The notes under the pieces were generated by a model. The model saw only the letters and a list, made by a program, of their open reading frames with translations. It ran no database searches and was not told where the DNA came from. Below are positions 24,550 through 33,271 of a stretch of 64,000 bases of DNA, piece by piece (the first letter of the stretch is position 1; each line of letters starts with the position of its first letter). Origin of the DNA: CAYFXE01 sp964347035 (lineage in GTDB: Bacteria > Acidobacteriota > Aminicenantia > Aminicenantales > Aminicenantaceae); the NCBI GenBank assembly GCA_964347035.1, contig CAYFXE010000010.1:10836-74835 (forward strand), in the 5' to 3' direction. The translations under genes and the position numbers were made by a program.

Positions 24550-25416
24550 ATGAGATTTAAAATTAGATTTATTTTAATCCAAATCTTTCTTCTTTTATTC
24601 GTATCGACCTCTTTCACCCAGCAAAGAGAAGCTCAGCCGGTTGAGTTCAAGAAACTTTCAGATAATCTCTACGAGATCCTGGGTGGAAGAGGGGCAAACG
24701 GAGGATTTTATATTGGCGATGATGGTGTGCTTGTGATCGATGCTAAGATGGATCAAGAATCCGTCAAAAAGGTATTGGATGGGATTCAAAATTTGACTGA
24801 TAAGCCGGTCAAATACCTGGTCAACACACACAGCGACGGGGACCATATTACCGGGAACAGATTTTTTCCAGAGTCTGTAACGATTATCGCTCATGAGAAT
24901 TGCCGTAAGGAATTTTTCCATCCGCGGAGAAACGGGGAACCATCGCCATGGAATAATCCTGAGTTAGCTCCCTTTTTACCTTCATTGACCTACCGCGATA
25001 AAATGGATATCTATCTGGGATCGAAGAAAGTCGAGTTATGGTATTTTGGCGTCGGTCATACCAAGGGAGATACGGTCGTGTATTTCCCAGAGGAAAAAAC
25101 AGCTTTCCTGGGAGACCAGATATTCATGGGTAGGCCCCAGCTTATCCACTCTTATAAGGGAGGCAATTCTTTCGGGCATGTCAAAGCGCTCACAAAATTG
25201 CTCGAAACCTTAGAGGCAGAAAGATTTTACAGCGGACACAGCGATCCCATAGATAGCAACGCAGTTAAACACCATATTGATGAAATGAAAAAAATACAAG
25301 AAAAGATCAAATCTCTGGTGGAACAGGGAAAAAGCTTGGAAGATGTGAAAAAAGCATTTGAAGAAAATCAGGTAAGATTAGTCGAATCCATTTTTAATGA
25401 AATCAAAAACAGGTAA
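24550..25416 (+). CDS. Exported metallo-beta-lactamase-fold hydrolase
   Basis: 288 residues from the ATG at 24550, with AAGGAGG in front. The signal peptide runs to about residue 24 (LLLFVSTSFTQQ). The metal motif reads NTHSDGDHITGN (H94, D96, D98, H99), so the usual second His of HxHxDH is replaced by Asp. VGHTKGDTVVYFP supplies the next His and Asp, and FYSGHSDP the last His. Family members hydrolyse lactams, esters, lactones or thioesters. The C-terminal 45 residues are helical (QEKIKSLVEQGKSLEDVKKA). The substrate is unknown; it is probably periplasmic. Confidence 0.83.
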   Translation: MRFKIRFILIQIFLLLFVSTSFTQQREAQPVEFKKLSDNLYEILGGRGANGGFYIGDDGVLVIDAKMDQESVKKVLDGIQNLTDKPVKYLVNTHSDGDHITGNRFFPESVTIIAHENCRKEFFHPRRNGEPSPWNNPELAPFLPSLTYRDKMDIYLGSKKVELWYFGVGHTKGDTVVYFPEEKTAFLGDQIFMGRPQLIHSYKGGNSFGHVKALTKLLETLEAERFYSGHSDPIDSNAVKHHIDEMKKIQEKIKSLVEQGKSLEDVKKAFEENQVRLVESIFNEIKNR

Positions 25417-25449
25417 AGATTGAAATAAAACGGATAAAATCTAGGATAT

Positions 25450-26106
25450 TTATACGGGAATACTTAGGTGTTTATAGCTGGATTCATCCTGCTCTTTTTT
25501 CAGGGCTTCTTTAATTCGCGCAGGTGTCATGGGCAGCACAAATAGCCTGATTCCTATGGCATCATAGACAGCATTGGCTATGACCCCTCCCATAGATGTG
25601 ATGGCAGGTTCTCCACATCCCTGAGGGGCAAGCTCTGGATTATCCACGAGAACGGTTTCGATCTTCGGCACCCATGAAAACCGCGGAATCTCGTAGGTAT
25701 CAAAGTTTTCATCCAGAATCCTGCCGCCCCTGAAACGGATTTCTTCGGTTAGACAGTAGCCGAGTCCCATGGTGATACAGCCTTCGATCTGCATTCTTAC
25801 GCCCTCGGGGTTTATCACTTCGCCCGTGTCTTGAGCGCACACGACACGTTCGACCCGGATTTCTCCTGTCTTCTCATCAACGTTAACCTCAGCCATGGTC
25901 GCCAAGTACGTGCCCAAATAATCCGTGCAGGCGATTCCATATCCCTTTCCGCTGGGGGCTTTCGAGAAGGAGTGTCCGAATTTCTCGGAGGCAGCGTTAA
26001 GAGCTCTTTTCATCCTGTTATCCGTTAAATTTAACAACCGGAACTCCAAGGGATCCATCCCTGCTGCCGCAGCCATGATGTCGATGTGGGATTCGATGGC
26101 AAACAC
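25450..26106 (-). pseudogene. Molybdopterin hydroxylase large subunit (IorB-like), C-terminal piece after frameshift
   Basis: 219 codons in a frame different from the N-terminal piece. The homologous reading can be extended upstream to about 26184, through AHPFGVGAWRGPGSNTN, the expected loop before FAIESHIDIMAAAAGMDPLEF. Later QDTGEVINPEGVRMQIEGC and APQGCGEPAITSMGGVIANA, with the active-site Glu region (GCGEPA), show the complete C-terminal Moco domain. Together the two pieces make about 750 residues, the normal IorB length. One indel near 26140-26184 is enough to explain the break. Confidence 0.75.
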
Positions 26107-27698
26107 ATTGGTGTTGCTCCCTGGGCCGCGCCAAGCGCCAACACCGAAGGGATGAGCACTGCCGCCGCGACTTCTTCCTCCCCATCAACGCCATCCTCTA
26201 CGCGATGAGTCACTGATGTCGGGCGCGCTCGGGACCATCCTCCGTAGGAAAGAACGAGATGATGAGGGATGTTGTAGAACGGCTGAGAGCTGCGGCTTCC
26301 GGCAAAGTAATTGTGATAGTCCCAGAAAACGATTTGATTAGAGCTGTTGAGACCGGATCGAATGTGGATAACCGCTGCCGGCCGGAACGTATCATAAAAG
26401 AATTCTTCTTTCCTGCTCCAGGCAACCTGGACAGGTTTTCCGCTCAATTTAGCCAGGCGGGCAACCTCGACTATCTGTTGCCCCTGATTTTTTCCACCAA
26501 AACCGCACCCGACATAAGGAGTAATCACCCGGACATTCTGGAGCGGCATTCCAAGAACACGGGCCACCTCTCCCTGAGCTCTTAAGGGGGCCTGGGTAGA
26601 GGCCCAAACCGTAGCCTTATCTCCTTCAACGCTGGCCACGGCTGTATGGTTTTCCGAAGGAGCATGGGCCACGTAATGATTGAAATACTCCAATTCGAAA
26701 GTTTTACTGGCCAAGTTCTTTCCAGCATCTAGATTTCCAGCTTCTATGACAATTTCTCCATTGGTGGCAGAATTCTTCAGATGCTTAAAGATGGTCTTGT
26801 TGTCGACATTAGATTCGGGTGCTTCGAAACTGGCTTTTATTAATCCTAGAGCCTTATCAGCCATATCACGGTGTTTGTGAAGAACGGCGATCATATCTTC
26901 GTCCTGGATGATTTGAATATCCTTTATTTCCTGAGCGCCGGAGGTGTCCACAGTCGTGAGCTTTGCTCCGTGAGCCGGAGGCCTGAGTATCCTGGCATGA
27001 AGCATTCCGGGTAAACGGATGTCTCCTGCAAACTTGGCTTCTCCGGTGACTTTGGGCCTGCCGTCCAGACGGTCTGTCGGTATTCCCGAAATAGTATGTG
27101 TTGAATAATGCTTAATCTGTGGTTTTTTTTCGAGATGTCTCTCGATTTTTTTACCTTTGGTGAGCTGGCCATAGGTGACCTTCTTCGCTGGGTTGTTTTT
27201 AATATGGATTTGACCATCCTTCACCGTCAGTTTTTCTGGTAGTGTCCGAAGATGCTCCGCCGCCATCTGGAGGAGAATCGCTCTGGCTTCTGCGGCGGCC
27301 TGACGCAAAGGGGGTCCAAAATATTTGGTGCTGCGGGATCCGAAGGTTCCAGCGTCCCAGGGGCAGAATGCCGTGTCCCCCATGATCATATCGACGGTGC
27401 TTAAGGGGACATCCAGCTCCTCGGCCAACATCTGAGCGAACGAGGTCATGACTCCTTGGCCCATCTCGATCTTAGCACTGAAGCAGGTGACCCGGCCATC
27501 TTCTCCGATCCTGAGATAGGCATTAAAATCCTCGGGATATTGGCGGCCTCGCCTTTGTCCCTGGAGGGCAAACGGATCTCCCACCGAGAACAGGATAAAA
27601 ATTCCTCCTCCCATAAGTTTGAGAAATTCTCGACGGTCGAATATGATGGATTCCATTCCCTTATCCGAGTCAAACAGAGTGTATTCGTCGTCTTTCAT
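26031..27698 (-). pseudogene. Molybdopterin hydroxylase large subunit (IorB-like), N-terminal piece with Tat signal
   Basis: 555 codons; roughly the first 510 are homologous and the rest is out-of-frame tail. A twin-arginine motif DRREFLKLMGGG (R22, R23) predicts Tat export with cofactor loaded. Then follow FSAKIEMGQGVMTSFAQML, GTFGSRSTKYFG and ASTQAPLRAQGEV, and PYVGCGFGGKNQGQ, the molybdenum-pterin binding loops of isoquinoline 1-oxidoreductase / aldehyde oxidoreductase subunit beta. The gene overlaps the 2Fe-2S subunit by 4 nt. The break occurs near 26140-26184 in a GC-rich gccgccgcg stretch, so a sequencing error is also possible. Confidence 0.78.
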
Positions 27699-28174
27699 GG
27701 TCTCTGTCCTTTCATCGTCCGGGCTGTGGTTTGAATGGCCTGGATGATACGGTTGTAGCTTGCGCAGCGGCAGAGGTATCCCTCCATATCTTCAACGATT
27801 TCCTCGGCAGAAGGTCTAGGATTCTTCATTAAAAAACCGTAGGCCCCCATGATCATTCCTGGCGTGCAGAATCCACACTGTAAGGCATTATGTTGCATGA
27901 ATGCTATTTGCAAAGGATGGAGCTTGCCGTTTTTCTGAAGGCCTTCGATGGTTAAGACCTCTTTTCCGTCTATGTCTTTGATAGGATATTGGCAAGATCG
28001 GACGGCTTCATTATTGACGAGCACGGTGCAGGCTCCGCAGAATCCTTCACCACAACTGTATTTTGTGCCTGTCTGTTCGAGATCAGAACGCAGGACCCAG
28101 AGAAGCATTCGGTCGGGTGATGAGGTCAGGCGGACCTCTTTTCCGTTAAGCTTAAAACGAAATGTTTTTTCCAT
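27695..28174 (-). CDS. 2Fe-2S subunit of molybdenum hydroxylase (IorA-like)
   Basis: 159 residues. The plant-type ferredoxin cluster is CGEGFCGACTVLVN...C (about 41-63), and the second all-helical cluster is QCGFCTPGMIMGA with CRCASY (about 99-141). These bind the two [2Fe-2S] centres that carry electrons from the molybdenum site. It lacks a signal peptide and is presumably carried out by the Tat-dependent partner, as in IorAB and periplasmic aldehyde oxidoreductases. No separate FAD subunit is next to it, so a cytochrome acceptor is expected. Confidence 0.88.
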   Translation of the reverse strand: MEKTFRFKLNGKEVRLTSSPDRMLLWVLRSDLEQTGTKYSCGEGFCGACTVLVNNEAVRSCQYPIKDIDGKEVLTIEGLQKNGKLHPLQIAFMQHNALQCGFCTPGMIMGAYGFLMKNPRPSAEEIVEDMEGYLCRCASYNRIIQAIQTTARTMKGQRP

Positions 28175-28276
28175 TTAAACTCCCTATTATCTTTCAAAGG
28201 ATGACATATTGAAGAAAGGTTAACAAAAGTCATTTCCGGTGTCAAAATGGGATTTCTATTTTAGCTGAAGACTATT

Positions 28277-28424
28277 ATGGTTAGGTTCGCTGTATCGAAA
28301 ACGCGCGGAATTTCACCAGCGAGGAAATCCTGCTCCGATACGGGCTTCGCTCTCCTTTACTTTGTAGTGGAACCATGCCCGCTCAGCCCTGCTCAGGGTT
28401 TTCTCCTACACCAAACCTAACCAT
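28277..28424. repeat. Mini inverted-repeat element D
   Basis: The 388-nt gap 28175-28562 contains this 148-nt element. Its ends are perfect 11-nt inverted repeats ATGGTTAGGTT (28277-28287) and AACCTAACCAT (28414-28424), extended to 18 nt with three mismatches (TGTA/TACA inside). The interior is more GC-rich than the flanks and non-coding, with short local palindromes such as CAGCCCTGCTCAGGG. Nothing else is visible in the gap. Confidence 0.5.
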
Positions 28425-28562
28425 TGGATTTTAAGAATTGTGGTTATGCATGACTTGCTCTATTTAAGAACGACCTTTTCTACAATGCCCAAGGCAAATA
28501 TGCGCCAAACTTCAGCGCGAAGGATTCGTTGTAAGATCTCTATTTAGAAATATGGACGGGGC

Positions 28563-31553
28563 TTAGTTGTCCTGCAGCATGGTATCACGGCGAACGGAGA
28601 CTTTTCCCGTGTATATTTTGCCGTTGACAGTGAGTTTGACGGCGTATGTCCCCGGTTCGGCAACAGGCGCTGTTACTCCCCGGCCAAATCTGCCTCTCAT
28701 GAATTGCATGTAGCCGCCGAAACCGATCGACTCGAAGGCCTGTCTTTGAATCGCCGCTGCTTCCCGGTAAGAAAGACCGGGTTGTTTGAGATGTTCGAGT
28801 GCTTTTTCTACTGTTTTTTTCGCCTCCTCCTCCACTTCCGGCCTCTGAAGAATCCGGTCCATCATCTGCTGCATCTGGTCGATGCTCTGTTTCAGCTCGT
28901 TGGGTGAAGGATCAAACCTCATATCCCACATCAGGCGGTTCATCCCCGCCTCGGCGTCTTTGACGGAAAAGGTCGTTTTGAGGTTCCCTGTTGCGTCCAT
29001 GATCTCGACTTTCACGGTTTCGGAAGGTTTGTCCTTTAGATAAAAATTGATCGCGGCGCCGGGAGGAGGATTTTCACCGGCAAAGTAGAAGTTGCCGCGC
29101 CCGTAGCCCCCCCTGCGCAGGCTCAGCCAGTGAGTCCCTGGCCGTTCGTTTTCAAACAGATGAGCCTCCGAGACCAGGATCTTGTCCGTGGCTTGTTGGA
29201 GAGGCGTGATGTCATCCAGAATCCATATGCCGCGGCCGTGGGTTCCTGCGATCAGGTCATTGTCGCGGGGATGGATCATCAGGTCGTGAAAAGCCACTGT
29301 GGGCATGTTGAGGCTGAGGTTTGTCCACTTTTTACCTCCATCCCCGGAGAAGAACACGTCATACTCGGTGCCGACAAACAGAAGGTTTTTGTTCTTCAGG
29401 TCTTCGCGGATGACATAAACAGGTCCCCCATCCGGGAGGTTTCCGGTGATGTTTGTCCAGGTCTGTCCGTAGTCCGTGGTTTTGAACACATGTGGCTTAA
29501 AATAATCGCTCCGGTGGCCGTCGAACGTTAGGTAGCAGGTGCCCTCGGCAAAACGGGAAGCCTCGACACGGCTAACCCAGATTCCTTCGGGGACATCCGG
29601 GATGTTTGATCTCACGTTTGTCCATGTCCTTCCGTCATCTCTGGTCAACTGGACAAGGCCGTCATCAGTGCCGACCCAGATGAGGCCTGGAGTCAGCGGG
29701 GATTCAGAAATAGTGGTGATGGTACAGTGAGTCTCTGCTCCGGACTGGTCGAGGGTTAGGCCTCCTGTGGGCTTGCTGTGTTTATCGGGATCATTGGTCG
29801 TCAAATCTGGGCTTATGATCCTCCAATGATCGCCGCGGTCGACGGATTTAAACAGATGATCGCCGCCGAAATAAATCGTGCTTGGATTGTGAGGAGAAAT
29901 GAGGATGGGTGAGCTCCAGTTGAACCGGAAGGGTGATCTCCGTCGGCCAAACATACTTTGGGGTGCCTGCTGTTGCTGCTGGGCTCCAACTTCTTCTCTG
30001 CCTTTTTCCGGCAGGTGCTCTTTCCAGTTGTAGGTATTCTGTTCGGAAGGTCTTATCCGCGTTGACACGCGTGTTTCAACGTTAACCCGCATGATATTCC
30101 CCCCTTGGCTTTCGCAGTAGGCGATGCGCCAGTCGGTGGGATCAATCTGGGTGTAAAATCCGTCTCCACCCCCGATGTTGAACCAAAAGTCGGTGAGAAT
30201 CTTTCCTTCTCGACTCATGCTAGGGCCACCCCAGGTGCCGTTGTCCTGAAGTCCGCCGTAGACGTAATATGGATCTCGCATGTCGGCCCCTATCGCATAA
30301 AACTGCGCCAGGCAGAGGTTGTCGAACAGAATCCAGGTTTGGCCATGGTCATGAGTGAGGGATGCCCCTCCGTCCTGTCCGACGTAGAAGCGCTTCTTGT
30401 TGGTCGGATCGAGCCACATGGTATGGAAATCGGGATGAAGCCCTTCTATATTCTTAAAGGTTTTTCCACCGTCTTCGGAGACCTGCATGCGGCTCGACAG
30501 GTAATAAACCAGCTTGTCATCGAAGGGATTGATGTAGATATGGCTGTAGTAGAACGGGCGGACGTTTGTCCGGTTCATGTACGCCCATGTCTCTCCACCG
30601 TCCTCGGACCTGTATATTCCGGATCCGAGTTTCGCCATGTCATCGTATTCGGGATTGGGTTTCTGTTTTTGACCCTCCCGGATCGACCTCCGAGGTTGAA
30701 AACCGTGTTCGACAACGGCCATCAGGACCTTTGGATTGCTGCGGGAAATGGCCAATCCGATCCTTCCCAGGTCTCCGGTCGGAAGTCCCTGGGTGAGCTT
30801 CTGCCAGGTGTTGCCGCCGTCAGTGGTTTTAAATAGGCCGCCGTTCGGTCCGCCTGAGTCAAAACGCCAGGGCTGACGTATCCTCTGCCAGAAACTGACG
30901 TATAAAACGTCTGGATTTTCGGGATGCATAACAAGATCGATGGCTCCAGTCTTGCCGTCACCAGGAAGGCCATTAGTCAATTTGTGCCAATTCTGACCGC
31001 CGTCTGTGGTCTTGAACAAGCCGCGATCTCCTGAGTAACCCCAGGTGTGCCCGGTGGCGGCCGCATAGACAATATCAGGATTGGTCGGGTGAGTGATGAC
31101 CCGGCCGATCGTGTGAGTTGTTTCCAGTCCCATCCTGGTGAATGTCTTACCGCCGTCTGTGGATTTGTAGATGCCGTCGCCCCAAGCGATGGAGTTCCGG
31201 CTGCATTCCTCACCGGTCCCAACCCAAATAATCTTTGGATCCTTCTGGAAAAACGCCACATCCCCGATAGAAGAAGAGCCATATTGATCAAAAATTGGCT
31301 CCCATGTTGTTCCAGCATTCACGGATTTCCAGACTCCCCCAGACGCGCTGGCGACGAGCACCTGGGTGAAGTCTTTGTCTAGAGCTTCAAAATCCGAGAT
31401 GCGGCCGATCATGTTTGCCGGGCCGATGTTTCGCCATTTGAAGTTCTTGATCAGGTTTTCCTCCGGGCTCTGAGAGGAGAGGAGATGAGTCGTGAACAGA
31501 ACTAGACTGAGGAGTAGAAGAATCGGAGATACTTTCCTAAAATAATGGGCCAT
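28563..31553 (-). CDS. Exported VPS10/BNR-repeat beta-propeller protein
   Basis: 996 residues with a signal peptide (ILLLLSLVLFTTHLLSSQ). At least ten BNR/sortilin-type blades are seen, each with an S/T-x-D-G-G-x-T-W motif: VNAGTTWEPI, STDGGKTFTR, TTDGGQNWHK, TTDGGNTWQK, SEDGGETWAY, SEDGGKTFKN, DDGRTWTNV, TTDYGQTWTN and GDGGKKWTN. The last 250 residues (KPSETVKVEIMDATGN, then a helical stretch) are a separate domain ending in a small beta unit. This class is abundant in Acidobacteriota and Aminicenantota and is often labelled glycosyl hydrolase, but catalytic residues are not evident. A surface protein- or glycan-binding role is more likely. Confidence 0.86.
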   Translation of the reverse strand: MAHYFRKVSPILLLLSLVLFTTHLLSSQSPEENLIKNFKWRNIGPANMIGRISDFEALDKDFTQVLVASASGGVWKSVNAGTTWEPIFDQYGSSSIGDVAFFQKDPKIIWVGTGEECSRNSIAWGDGIYKSTDGGKTFTRMGLETTHTIGRVITHPTNPDIVYAAATGHTWGYSGDRGLFKTTDGGQNWHKLTNGLPGDGKTGAIDLVMHPENPDVLYVSFWQRIRQPWRFDSGGPNGGLFKTTDGGNTWQKLTQGLPTGDLGRIGLAISRSNPKVLMAVVEHGFQPRRSIREGQKQKPNPEYDDMAKLGSGIYRSEDGGETWAYMNRTNVRPFYYSHIYINPFDDKLVYYLSSRMQVSEDGGKTFKNIEGLHPDFHTMWLDPTNKKRFYVGQDGGASLTHDHGQTWILFDNLCLAQFYAIGADMRDPYYVYGGLQDNGTWGGPSMSREGKILTDFWFNIGGGDGFYTQIDPTDWRIAYCESQGGNIMRVNVETRVSTRIRPSEQNTYNWKEHLPEKGREEVGAQQQQQAPQSMFGRRRSPFRFNWSSPILISPHNPSTIYFGGDHLFKSVDRGDHWRIISPDLTTNDPDKHSKPTGGLTLDQSGAETHCTITTISESPLTPGLIWVGTDDGLVQLTRDDGRTWTNVRSNIPDVPEGIWVSRVEASRFAEGTCYLTFDGHRSDYFKPHVFKTTDYGQTWTNITGNLPDGGPVYVIREDLKNKNLLFVGTEYDVFFSGDGGKKWTNLSLNMPTVAFHDLMIHPRDNDLIAGTHGRGIWILDDITPLQQATDKILVSEAHLFENERPGTHWLSLRRGGYGRGNFYFAGENPPPGAAINFYLKDKPSETVKVEIMDATGNLKTTFSVKDAEAGMNRLMWDMRFDPSPNELKQSIDQMQQMMDRILQRPEVEEEAKKTVEKALEHLKQPGLSYREAAAIQRQAFESIGFGGYMQFMRGRFGRGVTAPVAEPGTYAVKLTVNGKIYTGKVSVRRDTMLQDN

Positions 31554-31765
31554 CCTTTACCTCCTGGATTGAATTAAGAATGTGCTGAAGCATTTCCATA
31601 TATTCTATCGGTCACTGTTTGAATTGGAATGAAGTGAATCCTCAAACAAATAACCAGCAATTATATATAATAAAAGCGGCTTCTTTCAATAATCTTTTTG
31701 TCGCGAAATATGAGAAAGATGACCTGTCATCCAGCAAAGCTTTCCTTATGGATATATTCATCCTT

Positions 31766-32112
31766 TTAGACGGTATTGAATATAATTTCTTCCGCACATT
31801 TCGTCGGGGGATCAAACAAATTGGGATCAGACTTTGAAATCTTGAAATTTTTACCTGGCTGAAGAACCTCAGCAAAATCAATCTTGACCATGATCGGGTA
31901 CATCATGAAAAATAGACAGATCGCGATGGGGATGGATACGCTGGGGCTTCATTGACATGAATCGCCAGGCCATCCAAAAAAGTCGCCACTTTGGGCGTGA
32001 GTTTTCGGAGGACAATGCCAGCCAGGATACACAGGATGACCCAATGGCTCAGGAATCGCTCGAAAAAGCTCAATCCTTTTGACTGCTTCGTGATGCAGGC
32101 TTTCTCTTCCAA
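31766..32112 (-). pseudogene. Remnant of ACR3 arsenite permease, N-terminal part
   Basis: The reverse frame from 32112 reads TKQSKGLSFFERFLSHWVIL...TPKVATFLDGLAIHVNEAP, the start of ACR3 (Acr3/ArsB-like) permeases. A one-base shift near 31940-31946 continues it as VSIPIAICLFFMMYPIMVKI, a diagnostic ACR3 segment. After DFAEVLQPGKNFK the homology stops, and a TAA closes the frame at 31766-31768. Only about 90 of roughly 350 residues are left. The break point carries a degenerate copy of the arm of repeat C (31817-31835). No ars regulator is visible nearby. Confidence 0.7.
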
Positions 32113-32240
32113 ATTGTTCTATAGCCTTCATTTGATCTTTAAGTTGTACTTGAAGTACCTCTTCCACACCGCTTCTTTCTATTTGACTCTATGGTCGATA
32201 ACTGATATTGTTTTTCAAAATCATAGCCGGGAGGGACATC

Positions 32241-32603
32241 ATGACTCAGGAGTCCGATAAATCCAAAGGAAATCCAGATGTTCAAAAGAAAGAGTTAGAC
32301 AAGCGGCTTGATGCCGTCGGCTGGGGATTGTTCTTGATCATGATCGGGGGGCTCTGGCTAGCACCTGAGGGAACTGTTCCAGAAGGAACCTGGCTTATCG
32401 GCGTCGGAGTTATCATCCTGGGATTAATGGGAATTCGCTACCTCTACGGTATAAAGGTAAACGCCTTCTGGCTTGTCGTGGGAATTATAGCCCTCGGCTT
32501 CGGAATAAGTTCAGTGTTCGGTCTGGGTATACCCGTCCTTCCCATTTTACTCATAATCATTGGCGCAAACATCATCCTCAAGCCTTTGCTGAAAAGAAAA
32601 TAA
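32241..32603 (+). CDS. Small membrane protein (LiaF/DUF5668-type helices)
   Basis: 120 residues from the ATG at 32241, with GGGAGGG 5 nt upstream. About 28 charged residues are followed by four hydrophobic segments in two pairs (AVGWGLFLIMIGGLWLA; LIGVGVIILGLMGIRYLYG; AFWLVVGIIALGFGISSVF; VLPILLIIIGANIILKPLL). The pattern matches LiaF-like transmembrane and DUF5668 units, which are found near cell-envelope stress regulators. No partner is visible. It converges with the broken hemerythrin gene. Confidence 0.68.
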   Translation: MTQESDKSKGNPDVQKKELDKRLDAVGWGLFLIMIGGLWLAPEGTVPEGTWLIGVGVIILGLMGIRYLYGIKVNAFWLVVGIIALGFGISSVFGLGIPVLPILLIIIGANIILKPLLKRK

Positions 32604-32645
32604 GGTTATTTTTCGAGATCAATTAATCTGAAAAAGAAGACTAGC

Positions 32646-33053
32646 CTACCTTTTTTCAGACAAGAATTCACCGATTTTTCGGTCAGAGCCCTTGATATGG
32701 TTGATGAGCCAGTTGAGCAGAAAAACATTGATTGATGTCGCCAGGGCTTTTGTCGTACCTTCTTCTTCGAAATCTTCCACGATATGATTCAAGATGTCCT
32801 TGAATTCCTGATGTTGTTTCTTCTGCTCTTCCAATCCTGGGTAGTCATTCTCTGCCATGTGTTTTTCTTCCGCGGAAAAGTGGAAGTCGGTGTAATCAAT
32901 CATGAATTCAAGCGTGGTGATAATTTTATCCTCTTCGTGACCCATTTAAAACGCTTCGGACAGATCCTTCAGCTTCTGGATGAGCATCTTATGCTGTTTA
33001 TCGATGAGGTCCACTCCTACGGATAGGCTGTCATCCCACTCAATCTTGCTCAT
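32646..33053 (-). pseudogene. Bacteriohemerythrin interrupted by in-frame TAA
   Basis: From the ATG at 33053 the frame reads MSKIEWDDSLSVGVDLIDKQ, then HKMLIQKLKDLSEAF, hits TAA at 32946-32948, and continues in the same frame from the immediately following ATG (MGHEEDKIITTLEFMIDYTD). All oxygen-binding di-iron ligands of hemerythrin are present if the halves are joined: the His of DKQH in the first half; HFSAEEKHM, HQEF and NHIKGSD in the second. A single base change (for example AAA to TAA) explains it. Stop-restart at TAAATG could still give two chains. Full length would be 135 residues, normal for the family. Confidence 0.75.
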
Positions 33054-33271
33054 GTTTTTCTCCTTCTAGATACCTAGCTTTGAATTTGACAGGTCAATTT
33101 AGCACACGGGGGATTTTGTGGTCAATTAGAAATGTAAAGGTAGATATGAAAGGAGTAAAGATAGAAAAATGAAACTTCACCCTTAATGAATGAAATTTCC
33201 ACATTTCCTTAACGTTTTTTTGAATTTCTTGATATATTATATTCAAAGAGAATAAGGATGGGCAGGGGCGT

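Noticed and set aside
28295..28406. Centre of element D considered as a tRNA or small RNA
   Set aside because: No cloverleaf, T-loop or conserved anticodon arm could be drawn.
30105..30836. 243-codon plus-strand frame inside the BNR propeller gene
   Set aside because: It is antisense to a clear signal-peptide propeller gene and its peptide has no family features; a shadow of repeat-rich coding sequence.
31642..31881. 79-codon minus frame next to the ACR3 remnant
   Set aside because: Overlaps the remnant, and the faint GNAT-like RKALLDD start is too weak to call.
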